A DNA stretch of 64,000 bases from Bradyrhizobium monzae (lineage in GTDB: Bacteria; Pseudomonadota; Alphaproteobacteria; Rhizobiales; Xanthobacteraceae): the NCBI RefSeq assembly GCF_021458635.1, contig NZ_JAIRDQ010000003.1, forward strand, positions 496,001 to 560,000. The letters run 5' to 3'. A program made the translations under genes and the position numbers. Numbering within the stretch: position 1 is the first letter of the stretch; every line of letters begins with the position of its first letter. Positions 45,959-54,250 of this stretch are shown in pieces. The notes below the pieces were generated by a model that worked only from the letters and a program-made list of their open reading frames with translations, ran no database searches and was not told the DNA's origin.

Positions 45959-46474
45959 TTACTTCTTCTCGTTCGGATCCCGGTGGACGGGATCGATCCA
46001 GAGCACGGTCTCGGGCTTCTCGACCGGCTCGATATCGAGGTTGATCGCAACCGCCTCGCCGTCGCTGCGGACCAGCACGCATTCCAGCACCTCGTCGCGG
46101 CTGGCGTTGATCTCCTGGTGCGGCACGTAGGGCGGCACGAAAATGAAATCGCCGGGGCCGGCCTCGGCGGTGAATTGCAGGCTCTCGCCCCAGCGCATCC
46201 GCGCCTTGCCCTTCACCACATAGATGACACTTTCGAGATGGCCGTGGTGATGCGCGCCGGTCTTGGCGTCGGGCTTGATGCTGACGGTGCCCGCCCACAA
46301 TTTCTGCGCGCCGACGCGTGCGAAATTGATGGCGGCCGCACGATCCATGCCTGCCGTCGACGGCACATTGGTATCGAGCTGGTTGCCGGGAATGACGCGC
46401 ACGCCGTCATGTTTCCAGCGATCATCGTGATGATCGTGGTCATGGTGGGAATGCGAATGATCATGGCCGGTCAT
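45959..46474 (-). CDS. Cupin protein with His-rich metal-binding N-terminus
   Basis: The product is 171 residues. The first 20 residues contain nine His and several Asp ([15 protein letters not shown]), a typical flexible metal chelator (Ni, Zn or Cu). Then comes a single cupin domain (about 60-165): [22 protein letters not shown] is the first cupin motif (seen in parts, HHHGHLES and [12 protein letters not shown]), and [16 protein letters not shown] the second, so both metal-ligand sets are conserved. It may be a dioxygenase or isomerase, or a metal-handling protein. ATG 46474 is chosen; its ribosome-binding site is weak. Confidence 0.85.
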   Translation of the reverse strand: MTGHDHSHSHHDHDHHDDRWKHDGVRVIPGNQLDTNVPSTAGMDRAAAINFARVGAQKLWAGTVSIKPDAKTGAHHHGHLESVIYVVKGKARMRWGESLQFTAEAGPGDFIFVPPYVPHQEINASRDEVLECVLVRSDGEAVAINLDIEPVEKPETVLWIDPVHRDPNEKK

Positions 46475-46601
46475 GGGACTTGCTTTCTGTTGGTTCCGTG
46501 CGCGGCAAGCTAACCAAAGCCGGACCGTCAAGCCATACCAAAATCGGAACCCTCATAGCCGCCCCGCGTTGTTATTCCGAGCAATCTGCAAGGAGAGTTT
46601 C

Positions 46602-46820
46602 ATGGGTAGCACGACCGACAAGATCAAAGGCAACGCCAACGAAGCCATCGGCAAGGCCAAGCAGGGTATCGGTGAAGCCACCGGTTCCGAGCGCCTGCAG
46701 GGCGAAGGCGTGGTCCAGGAGGTGAAGGGCAAAGGCCAGAAGGCCATGGGCGACGCCAAGGACGCCGCGAAGGATGCAATCGATCGCGCCGCTGCGGCGG
46801 CACGTCGCGCGGCTGAGTAG
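46602..46820 (+). CDS. CsbD-family stress protein
   Basis: The product is a 72-residue hydrophilic protein. The CsbD signature is clear: [20 protein letters not shown], then [20 protein letters not shown]. The C-terminus is Ala/Arg-rich and helical. Members are general-stress or stationary-phase induced and their mechanism is unknown. ATG 46602 has AAGGAGAG. A bidirectional terminator follows. Confidence 0.93.
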   Translation: MGSTTDKIKGNANEAIGKAKQGIGEATGSERLQGEGVVQEVKGKGQKAMGDAKDAAKDAIDRAAAAARRAAE

Positions 46821-46840
46821 CGCGCCAGACCAAAAGCGAA

Positions 46841-46870
46841 AAGACCGGCCGAAAGGCCGGTCTTTTTATT
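46841..46870. terminator. Bidirectional Rho-independent terminator
   Basis: A perfect 10-bp stem (AAGACCGGCC / GGCCGGTCTT, GAAA loop) has a T-run on the plus side (TTTTTATTT) and an A-run on the other (AAAAGCGAAAAG). It serves both csbD and the convergent FKBP gene. Confidence 0.9.
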
Positions 46871-46876
46871 TGCCGC

Positions 46877-47341
46877 TCACTTCACCGCGAGCAATTCCAC
46901 ATCGAACATCAGCGTCGCGTTCGGCGGGATCACGCCGCCGGCGCCGCGCGCGCCGTAGCCGAGCTGCGCCGGGATGATCAGCGTGCGCTTGCCGCCAACT
47001 TTCATCGTGGCAACGCCCTCGTCCCAGCCGGCGATGACGCGGCCCTTGCCGATCGGGAATTCGAACGGCTCGTTGCGATCGACGGACGAGTCGAATTTCT
47101 TGCCCTTCTGGCCATTCTCATAGAGCCAGCCGGTATAATGCATCACGCAAATCTGGCCGGGCTTCGGCGACGCGCCGGTGCCGACGACGCTGTCGATAGT
47201 CTGCAAGCCTGAAGCTGTGGTCATGGGTTTTCCTGCGGTCTGGGCCGATGCCGTGGTGGAGACGAATATCGACACGCTGGCGATCACAGTGATCGCGAGG
47301 GCCGACATGATGGCGAGGAGTGCGCGCTGAAAACGCTGCAT
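46877..47341 (-). CDS. Periplasmic FKBP-type peptidyl-prolyl isomerase
   Basis: The enzyme catalyses cis-trans isomerisation of X-Pro bonds, assisting folding of exported proteins. The product is 154 residues. A signal peptide ends near TTASA. One FKBP domain (about 45-153) has [21 protein letters not shown], written in parts ([19 protein letters not shown]), [31 protein letters not shown] and [13 protein letters not shown]. The active-site Tyr, Phe, Asp and Trp positions are all conserved. ATG 47341 follows GGAAGG. Confidence 0.94.
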   Translation of the reverse strand: MQRFQRALLAIMSALAITVIASVSIFVSTTASAQTAGKPMTTASGLQTIDSVVGTGASPKPGQICVMHYTGWLYENGQKGKKFDSSVDRNEPFEFPIGKGRVIAGWDEGVATMKVGGKRTLIIPAQLGYGARGAGGVIPPNATLMFDVELLAVK

Positions 47342-47401
47342 AGAACACCTTCCGTTTGAGGCGGAAGGTGTCTAGCGCAACGAGGATACGGTTTCCACCC
47401 C

Positions 47402-49693
47402 TCAGACCTCGATATTTTCCAGCCTTACAGGCAGCTTGCGGATGCGCTGGCCCGTAGCGTGATAGATCGCATTGCAGATCGCGGCATTGGTGCCGACATT
47501 GGCAAGCTCGCCGAGGCCCTTTGCACCGGCCGGGTTGATATGATCGTCCTGCTCGGAGAGCAGAATGACCTCGACGCCCGGCACGTCCGCATTTACGGGT
47601 ACGAGATAGTCGGCGAAATTGTCGTTGACGTAGCGCGCGGTGCGCTGGTCGATCTCAGTGGCCTCCAGCAAGGCCGACGACATGCCCCAGATCAAGCCAC
47701 CCATCAGCTGGCTGCGGGCCGTGCGCGGATTCATGATGCGGCCGGCCGCAAAGGCGCCGACCAGCCGTGGCGCGCGGATTTCGTGCGTGAAGCGATTAAT
47801 CCTGACCTCGACGAACTCCGCACCAAAAGCGTAGGCGATCTTGTCCTTCATGGACGCACCGCCGACGAGCCGCGCGTGGCCAGCATGCATGGCGCGCAAC
47901 GAATCCATCGGAGCGCCTTCCGGCTTCCACTCGCCATATTCCTCAATCAGGCCCGTACCCAGCGCGTCGAATGCCTTTTCAAGATCGATCGCTTCGCTGC
48001 TCTTCGCCGCTTTGGTCGCCGGCGTCTGGCCCAGGCCAATGGTCTCTTTGGCCTTGTCGGTCAGGCTTTTGTTCGGCATCACTGCCTTGAGGAGGCGCTG
48101 GCGGACCTGGTCGCACACCATCATCACCGCCGAACAGGTGCTGGCCGTGGAGTTAGATCCCCCGGCGACGGGTCCCGGCGGAAGGTCGCTGTCGCCAACA
48201 AACACCGCGACTTTCTCCAGGGGCACACCAAGCCGCTCGGCTGCCGTCTGCGCCAGAATCGTATAGGCACCGGTGCCGATCTCATGGCCGGCGATCTCGA
48301 CGCGGGTGCGGCCGTCGCGCTGGAGGCGCACACGCGCCGCTGCAGGAGCCATCTGCGTCGGATAACAGGTTGCCGCGCAGCCATAGCCGATCAGCCAGTC
48401 GCCATCGGACATCGATTTCGGCGCCGCCGAGCGCTGCGCCCAGCCGAAGGCCTTGGCGGCCTCGTCGAAGCACGCCATCAGCGACCGCGATGTGTAGGGC
48501 TTCCCTCCGATCGGCTCATTGGTGGTGTCGTTGATGCGACGGAGTTCGACCGGATCCATGTTGAGCTTCACGGCCAGTTCGTCCATCGCGCTCTCCAGCG
48601 CGAACAGATACGGCACCTCCGGCGGCGAGCGCATGAAGCCCGGCGTGTTTCGGTCCGCGCGCACGATCGATACCAGGCTGTCGACATTTGGACAGGCATA
48701 GAGCCGCGTCGTTGTCTTGGTGCCGCCGACGCAATAGGGGTCGGCGCGCGAGGACACTTCGGCGCCCTCATGCCTGAGGGCGACCAGCTTGCCGTCACGG
48801 CTGGCGCCGAGCTTGATCTCGTGGCGCGTTTCGGCGCGATAGGTTGCAATGGTAAAACCCTGGTCGCGGGTCGGCACCAGCTTGATCGGCCGGTTCAGCC
48901 GCTTGGCGATGCCGGCGATGATCGCCGTCCGCGGCGTCATCGAACCGCGCGAGCCAAAGCCGCCGCCGACGTAGGGATTGACCACCCTCACCTTGTCGGC
49001 GTCGATGCCGAGCTGCTCGGCCACGCCATTCTTCAACCCGTAGACATATTGGCTGGGTTCATAGATGACGAGGTTGTCGCCCATCCAGGCACAGCTCGTT
49101 GAAAACAGCTCCATCGGATTGTGGTGCTGCGTCGGCGTGTCGTAGGAAGCAGTGAGCTTGACCTCGGCCTCGTTAAACCCCTTGGCGAAATCGCCAACCT
49201 TTGGGTCTTCCTTGAACTGGGAACTCTGTCCCTTCGCAGCTGCCGTCGTCGTGCCCGGCGAGTCGAAGGTCGCACTTGGTGTGGCAGCCGCGTAGCTGAC
49301 CTTGACGCGGTTGGCTGCCTCGCGCGCGGCCTCGTAGCTCTCTGCAATGACCACCGCAATGATCTCGCCGTCATGCGAGATGTCGGCCGACTTCAACGGC
49401 TGAATCGTGGTGCCCGCATAGCCGCCATTGCTGAACAGCTTCGACTCCTTCAGCTTCGGCGCGTTCTCGTGCGTAACTATGTCGATCACGCCGCGGACGC
49501 GGTTGGCACCGGCCAGATCAAAGCCGTCGATGCGGCCCCTGGCAATCGCGCTGGTGACCAGGAACGCATAAGCCGGATTGTCCAGCGGCATGTCGGACCC
49601 GTAGGTCGCACGCCCAGTCACCTTTACTACCGCATCATAGCGCGGCACGGGCCGACCCATATTCGCCTTCGGCTCGGGAGCAGCTGCGGTCAT
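47402..49693 (-). CDS. Molybdopterin-binding subunit of a periplasmic aldehyde oxidoreductase (PaoC-like)
   Basis: This is the large subunit (763 residues) of a xanthine-oxidase-family enzyme. It has the first Moco domain (about 20-130), RYDAVVKVTGRATYGSDM, then VNPYVGGGFGSRG, GHEIGTGAYTILAQT and, near the C-terminus, GAKGLGELANVG, in which the Glu is the catalytic base. The three-gene order FeS-FAD-Moco and the presence of an FAD subunit match E. coli PaoABC rather than two-subunit isoquinoline oxidoreductases. It oxidises aldehydes to acids. The substrate is unknown. It starts two bases after the FAD-subunit stop. Confidence 0.9.
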   Translation of the reverse strand: MTAAAPEPKANMGRPVPRYDAVVKVTGRATYGSDMPLDNPAYAFLVTSAIARGRIDGFDLAGANRVRGVIDIVTHENAPKLKESKLFSNGGYAGTTIQPLKSADISHDGEIIAVVIAESYEAAREAANRVKVSYAAATPSATFDSPGTTTAAAKGQSSQFKEDPKVGDFAKGFNEAEVKLTASYDTPTQHHNPMELFSTSCAWMGDNLVIYEPSQYVYGLKNGVAEQLGIDADKVRVVNPYVGGGFGSRGSMTPRTAIIAGIAKRLNRPIKLVPTRDQGFTIATYRAETRHEIKLGASRDGKLVALRHEGAEVSSRADPYCVGGTKTTTRLYACPNVDSLVSIVRADRNTPGFMRSPPEVPYLFALESAMDELAVKLNMDPVELRRINDTTNEPIGGKPYTSRSLMACFDEAAKAFGWAQRSAAPKSMSDGDWLIGYGCAATCYPTQMAPAAARVRLQRDGRTRVEIAGHEIGTGAYTILAQTAAERLGVPLEKVAVFVGDSDLPPGPVAGGSNSTASTCSAVMMVCDQVRQRLLKAVMPNKSLTDKAKETIGLGQTPATKAAKSSEAIDLEKAFDALGTGLIEEYGEWKPEGAPMDSLRAMHAGHARLVGGASMKDKIAYAFGAEFVEVRINRFTHEIRAPRLVGAFAAGRIMNPRTARSQLMGGLIWGMSSALLEATEIDQRTARYVNDNFADYLVPVNADVPGVEVILLSEQDDHINPAGAKGLGELANVGTNAAICNAIYHATGQRIRKLPVRLENIEV

Positions 49694-49695
49694 GG

Positions 49696-50712
49696 TCAGA
49701 TCTCCATCGTTACAGCCTGCTGCAGCGCGCGCGCCACCACGCGCTTGCCGAGCGCGATCTTGAAACTGTTGTGCTGACGCCCCTTGGCGTCGGCGAATGC
49801 GGCGTCCGCGGCGCGCTGCGCCAGACCGTCATCGAACTTCTGGCCCTTGAGCAGCGCCTCCGTCTCGCGCGCGCGCCAGGGCACTGTGGCGACGCCTCCC
49901 AACGCGATACGCGCATCCCTGATCGTGCCGTCCTGCACGTCGAGCGCGACCGCAGCGGAGGACAGCGCGAATTCATAGGATTGTCGGTCGCGCGCCTTCA
50001 AGTAAACGGAGCGCGGCCAGCGGCCCGGAATGACGAAAGCGGAAATGAGCTCGCCCGATTGAAGCGTCGTCTCGATCTCGGGCGTGCTGCCGGGCGCCTT
50101 GTGCAGCTCCGCAAACGGGAGGCGGCGGATGCCGGATCTGCCGGTGACCTCGACCGTGGCGTCCAGCGCGATCAGCGCCTGGGCAAAATCGCCGGGATAG
50201 GTCGCGATGCACTGGTCGGAGGTGCCGAGTACCGCGTGCATGCGGTTGACGCCATCCATCGCGGCACAGCCCGAGCCAGGACTGCGTTTGTTGCAATTCC
50301 GGTAGGAGACATCGCGAAAATAGCTGCAGCGGGTCCGCTGCATCACATTGCCGCCAAGCGTCGCCATGTTGCGCAGCTGGGCGCTGGCGGCGAGCTTCAG
50401 CGAATTGGCGATGACCGGGTAGTGGCGCTGAATCTCGTCGTGGGCGGCGACATCAGACATTTTTGCCAGCGCGCCGAGGCGCAGGTTCTCACCACCCGGA
50501 TCGATCGCTGACCAGCGTTGATCGAGCGGATTGATGTCGACGATCGCGGCGGGCCGCATCACGTCGAGCTTCATCAAATCGATCAGCGTGGTGCCGCCGG
50601 CGAGCGGCTGCGCGTTGGCCTGCGTCAGCGGGCTGTTGGCGGTTGCGGCGGCGCTGAGCGCCTGCACGGCCATGTCAGGGTCTGTCGCCCTTTGATATGA
50701 AAATGGTCGCAT
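49696..50712 (-). CDS. FAD/[4Fe-4S]-binding subunit of the aldehyde oxidoreductase (PaoB-like)
   Basis: The product is 338 residues. An FAD-binding domain of the CO-dehydrogenase flavoprotein type has AGGTTLIDLMKLDVMRP, written in parts (LAGGTTLIDLMK), and NMATLGGNVMQRTRC. The insertion after this contains Cys in the spacing CX10C, CX8C and CX18C (RCSYFRDVSYRNC ... SPGSGC ... TSDQC), which in PaoB and 4-hydroxybenzoyl-CoA reductase beta subunits binds a [4Fe-4S] cluster. It lies between the 2Fe-2S and Moco genes with four- and two-base junctions. Confidence 0.9.
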   Translation of the reverse strand: MRPFSYQRATDPDMAVQALSAAATANSPLTQANAQPLAGGTTLIDLMKLDVMRPAAIVDINPLDQRWSAIDPGGENLRLGALAKMSDVAAHDEIQRHYPVIANSLKLAASAQLRNMATLGGNVMQRTRCSYFRDVSYRNCNKRSPGSGCAAMDGVNRMHAVLGTSDQCIATYPGDFAQALIALDATVEVTGRSGIRRLPFAELHKAPGSTPEIETTLQSGELISAFVIPGRWPRSVYLKARDRQSYEFALSSAAVALDVQDGTIRDARIALGGVATVPWRARETEALLKGQKFDDGLAQRAADAAFADAKGRQHNSFKIALGKRVVARALQQAVTMEI

Positions 50713-50716
50713 GGGC

Positions 50717-51331
50717 CTAGCCTTTCATGATCTCGGGGGCGGCCTGCTTCACGGCGGCGACGATGTTCGGATAGGCGGCGCAGCGGCAGATGTTGCCGCT
50801 CATGTACTCACGGATATCGGCATCGGTGCCGGCGTGTCCCTCTTTCACGCAGGCAATCGCCGACATGATCTGGCCGGGCGTGCAATAGCCGCACTGGAAC
50901 GCATCATTATCGACGAAGGCCTGCTGCATCGGGTGCAGCTGGTCGTTGGTGGCGAGCCCTTCGACGGTCGTGATCTCCTGACCTTCGGCCGAGAGCGCGA
51001 GCGTCAGGCACGACACCACGCGGCGGTCGCCGATCAGCACCGTGCAGGCGCCGCACTGGCCGTGATCGCAACCCTTCTTGCTGCCGGTGAGCTTGAGACG
51101 TTCGCGCAACGCATCCAGCACCGTGGTGCGCGCGTCGAGGCTCAGGCGCATGTCCCTGCCGTTCACCCGCAGCGTGACGTCAACGGGAAGCGCCGGATCC
51201 TGCGCCAGCGGCGCCCGCGCATCCTGCGCGGCGGCGCGTGCGGCAAGGGGAACAAGCGCGCTGCCTGCGGCACCTGCCATGAAGGCGCGCCGATCAAATC
51301 CTGATGGACGGGAACTTGAATGGTCGGACAT
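50717..51331 (-). CDS. Tat-exported 2Fe-2S subunit of the aldehyde oxidoreductase (PaoA-like)
   Basis: The product is 204 residues. The N-terminal twin-arginine signal is FDRRAFMAGAAGSAL; it probably carries the whole folded complex to the periplasm, since the other subunits lack signals. A plant-type [2Fe-2S] site (CDHGQCGAC, then SC at CX11C) and a second helical [2Fe-2S] site (CGYC ... CRC) follow, as in all members. ATG 51331 has GGAGG eight bases upstream; the longer frame to 51502 is not coding. It is first in a three-gene operon. The Moco-insertion chaperone (PaoD) is not adjacent. Confidence 0.92.
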   Translation of the reverse strand: MSDHSSSRPSGFDRRAFMAGAAGSALVPLAARAAAQDARAPLAQDPALPVDVTLRVNGRDMRLSLDARTTVLDALRERLKLTGSKKGCDHGQCGACTVLIGDRRVVSCLTLALSAEGQEITTVEGLATNDQLHPMQQAFVDNDAFQCGYCTPGQIMSAIACVKEGHAGTDADIREYMSGNICRCAAYPNIVAAVKQAAPEIMKG

Positions 51332-51498
51332 GGACGGGCCTCCGCCGCTTCGAAAGAAAAGCAGCGCACGCCTGCGCCGCTCACCGCCCACCAACTTGGG
51401 ACCATGAGCTCCGTTCCGAACAGAAAAGGGCGACGCAGCCGATGCCGCGTCGCCCTCCGTCAATTTTTCCTGATCCTGGCGCGAGGAACCTCGCGCGA

Positions 51499-53085
51499 TC
51501 AATAGCCGAGCGCGCAGCCGTCCTTGCGCGGATCGGAACCGCCGGTGAGCGTGCCCTTGTCCCAGTCGATCCAGATCGCCTGGGCGCCGCCGAGCGGGCC
51601 AACGACGCTGGTGGTCCTGTGACCGAGCTTCTTGAGGCCCTCGACGATATCAGCCGGTACACTGTCCTCGAGCTGGTACTGGCCCTCGTAGTGCAGGCCG
51701 CGCGGCATATCGATCGCCTCCTGCACGTCGCAGCCGTAGTCGAGGATGTTGGTCAGGAGATGGGTCTGGCCGGTCGGCTGGTACTGTCCGCCCATCACCG
51801 CGAACGACATCGTGGAACGGCCGCCCTTGGTGAGCAGACCGGGCATGATCGTGTGCAGCGGACGTTTGCCACCCTCGATGCAGTTGGGATGCCCCGGCTG
51901 GATGCGGAAGCCGCCGGCGCGATTCTGGAACAGCACACCGGTCTGGTTCGAGACGATGGCCGATCCGAAGGAATGTGCGACCGAGTTGATGAACGAGCAG
52001 ACGTTGCGGTCCTTGTCCACCACCGTGATGTAGATGGTCGAGGGATTCATCGGCGGCGCCACATTCGGCAGGTCGAGCAGGCCGTCCATGCGGATCTTGC
52101 TGATGTAATCGTCGGCAAAGCCCTTCGCGAGCATCTCGGCGACGTTGATCTTCATGTGCTCGGGAGAGGCGACGTGCATCTCGCGGTTCATGTAGGCGAT
52201 GCGCGCGGCTTCGGCCTCGAGATGGAAGCGCTCGACGCTGAGCGGCGCGTACTTGGTCAGGTCGAAGCGCGACAGGATGTTGAGCATCAGCAGTGCGGTA
52301 ACGCCAGGACCGTTCGGCGGGCACTGCCAGACGTCGTAGCCCTTGTAGGTGGTGCCGATCGGCGTCGTCGTCTCGGTGGTGTGTGCGGCGAAATCGTCGA
52401 GCGTGTGCAGGCCGCCGATGCCGCGCAGGGTCTCGACCATGTCGTCGGCGATCGCACCCTTGTAGAAGGCGTCGCGGCCGTCCTTGGCGATGGCGCGCAG
52501 CGTCTTGCCGAGCTCGGCCTGACGGATCACGTCGCCGGCGACCGGCGGCTTGCCGCCCGGCAGCAGGTAGCGCACGGTGTTGGTGCCGCCCTTCAGCTTC
52601 TCGAACTGGTTCTTCCAGTCGAACGCGATGCGGGGGGCGACGACGTAGCCTTCCTCGGCCGCCTTGATCGCGGGCTGCAGCAGCCGGTCGAAACCGAACT
52701 TGCCGTGGTCGCGCAGCACGGTCGCGAAACAGTCGATCACGCCCGGGATCGAGACCGCATGGGCCGAGGTCAGCGGCACGGAATTGATCTTGCGCTCGAG
52801 ATACCAGTCCGCGTTGGCCGCCTTCGGCGCCCGGCCGGAGCCGTTGTAGGCGACGATCTTGCCCTCACCGCGCGGCTGGATCAGCGCAAAGCAATCGCCG
52901 CCGATGCCGGTCGATTGCGGCTCGATCACGCCGAGCACGGCAGAACCCGCCACCGCCGCGTCTACGGCCGTGCCGCCCTCGCGCAGCACCTCGATCGCGG
53001 CGAGAGACGCCTGCGGATGCGAGGTCGCGACCATCGCGTTGGTGGCGTGGACCGTGGACCTGCCGGGGAAATGGAAGTTTCTCAT
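51499..53085 (-). CDS. Gamma-glutamyltransferase-like Ntn hydrolase (cytoplasmic type)
   Basis: This 528-residue Ntn hydrolase of the GGT family matures by cleavage before an internal Thr. HATNAMVATSHPQASLAAIE is seen at the N-terminus, PGGKPP-type loops in the middle, then the self-cleavage region PSTIYITVVDKDRNV, where T-I-Y-I-T replaces the usual T-T-H-x-S. GGKRPLHTIMPGL and MGGQYQPTGQ follow. There is no signal peptide. The variant nucleophile region occurs in GGT-like amidohydrolases such as HpxW, so gamma-glutamyl transfer is not assured. It is separate from, but next to, paoABC-like genes. Confidence 0.87.
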   Translation of the reverse strand: MRNFHFPGRSTVHATNAMVATSHPQASLAAIEVLREGGTAVDAAVAGSAVLGVIEPQSTGIGGDCFALIQPRGEGKIVAYNGSGRAPKAANADWYLERKINSVPLTSAHAVSIPGVIDCFATVLRDHGKFGFDRLLQPAIKAAEEGYVVAPRIAFDWKNQFEKLKGGTNTVRYLLPGGKPPVAGDVIRQAELGKTLRAIAKDGRDAFYKGAIADDMVETLRGIGGLHTLDDFAAHTTETTTPIGTTYKGYDVWQCPPNGPGVTALLMLNILSRFDLTKYAPLSVERFHLEAEAARIAYMNREMHVASPEHMKINVAEMLAKGFADDYISKIRMDGLLDLPNVAPPMNPSTIYITVVDKDRNVCSFINSVAHSFGSAIVSNQTGVLFQNRAGGFRIQPGHPNCIEGGKRPLHTIMPGLLTKGGRSTMSFAVMGGQYQPTGQTHLLTNILDYGCDVQEAIDMPRGLHYEGQYQLEDSVPADIVEGLKKLGHRTTSVVGPLGGAQAIWIDWDKGTLTGGSDPRKDGCALGY

Positions 53086-53268
53086 CGAAGTTTTGCTCTC
53101 TCAGGGCCGTAGGACGCGTGCCGGGCCATCTCGGAAAATCCGGGCCTTCATGACACATTCCGGGCCACCCGGGCAATGCTGGCATACCAGGGAAATGGCA
53201 GCCATTCGCTGGGAATAGAGCTGTCGGTTGCGGGTTTTCTGGGCGCCGGCCGCCTGCTAAACGAGCGC

Positions 53269-54036
53269 ATGATTTACAAGGTTTGTGCCTTCTACCAATT
53301 CGCCGCCCTGCCCGATTACCGCGAGCTGCGCGAGCCGCTGCGCGCGTTCTGCGCCGGGCTGGCACTGAAGGGCAGCGTGCTGCTGGCCCACGAAGGCATC
53401 AACGGCACGATCGCAGGCGCACCCGAGGCGATCGACGCCTTCGCCCACGAGCTCGCGCATGGGGCAATGTTCGGCGGCCGGCTGAACAATCTCGAACTGA
53501 AATGCTCGTCCGCCGAGGCGATGCCGTTCGGCCGGCTCAAGGTGCGGCTGAAGAAGGAGATCGTCACGCTTGGCGATGCGGCCGCCGATCCGACCCGGCA
53601 GGTCGGCACCTATGTCGAGGCCGCCGCATGGAACGCGCTGATCGCCTCACCCGACACGCTGGTGCTCGACACCCGAAACGCCTTCGAGGTGGCGATGGGC
53701 ACGTTCGAGGGCGCTGTCGATCCCCGAATCAAGAGCTTTGGCCAGTTCAAGGATTTCGCCGCCGAGAAGCTCGACCCCGCGAAGCACCGACGCATCGCCA
53801 TGTTCTGCACCGGCGGCATCCGCTGCGAGAAGGCGAGCGCGCATCTGCTGGCCCGCGGCTTTGCCGAGGTCTATCACCTCAAGGGCGGCATTCTGAAATA
53901 TCTGGAAGAGGTGCCGGAGGCGCAGAGCCGCTGGCGCGGCGAATGTTTTGTGTTCGACGAACGCGTGGCGCTCGGCCATGGATTGCGCGAACGGGGCCTG
54001 CACGAACAAGAATTGGGGCACGGTCGTGACGAATGA
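53269..54036 (+). CDS. trhO: tRNA uridine(34) hydroxylase TrhO (YceA-type rhodanese)
   Basis: The product is 255 residues. The N-terminal acylphosphatase-like domain (about 1-90) begins MIYKVCAFYQFA and contains LAHEGINGTIAG. The rhodanese domain (about 115-220) carries LVLDTRNAFEVAMGTFEGAV, written in parts (VLDTRNAFEVAMGTF), and the active-site loop MFCTGGIRCEKAS with the catalytic Cys. TrhO/YceA adds oxygen to U34 of certain tRNAs to give ho5U. ATG 53269 has only a weak ribosome-binding site. The stop overlaps slyX. Confidence 0.93.
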   Translation: MIYKVCAFYQFAALPDYRELREPLRAFCAGLALKGSVLLAHEGINGTIAGAPEAIDAFAHELAHGAMFGGRLNNLELKCSSAEAMPFGRLKVRLKKEIVTLGDAAADPTRQVGTYVEAAAWNALIASPDTLVLDTRNAFEVAMGTFEGAVDPRIKSFGQFKDFAAEKLDPAKHRRIAMFCTGGIRCEKASAHLLARGFAEVYHLKGGILKYLEEVPEAQSRWRGECFVFDERVALGHGLRERGLHEQELGHGRDE

Positions 54037-54244
54037 CATCAAGGCGCTCGCCGAGCGCATCGACACGCTGGAGACGCGTCTTGCCTATCAGGACGACACC
54101 ATCGAGACGCTGAACCAAACCGTCACCGCGCAGTGGAAGCAGATCGATGTGCTGACGCGGCAGCTGGCGCAGCTCAACGAGCGACTGCAGGAGGCCGAGG
54201 CAAATGCGCCGGGCCCCACCAATGAGCGTCCGCCGCATTATTGA
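54026..54244 (+). CDS. slyX: SlyX-like coiled-coil protein
   Basis: The product is a 72-residue coiled coil. The SlyX pattern is evident: RIDTLETRLAYQDDTIETLN, then LTRQLAQLNERLQ, ending in PPHY, the characteristic SlyX tail. Its function is unknown. GTG 54026 gives the best start and overlaps the trhO 3' end by eleven bases, indicating translational coupling. Confidence 0.9.
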   Translation: MTNDIKALAERIDTLETRLAYQDDTIETLNQTVTAQWKQIDVLTRQLAQLNERLQEAEANAPGPTNERPPHY

Positions 54245-54250
54245 GTGATA

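Noticed and set aside
43541..46513. 990-residue plus-strand frame spanning barrel, VOC and cupin genes
   Set aside because: It crosses several well-supported genes and a palindromic repeat and has low-complexity Arg/His content.
51304..53112. 602-residue plus-strand frame
   Set aside because: It is antisense to the GGT-like gene, which carries clear family motifs.
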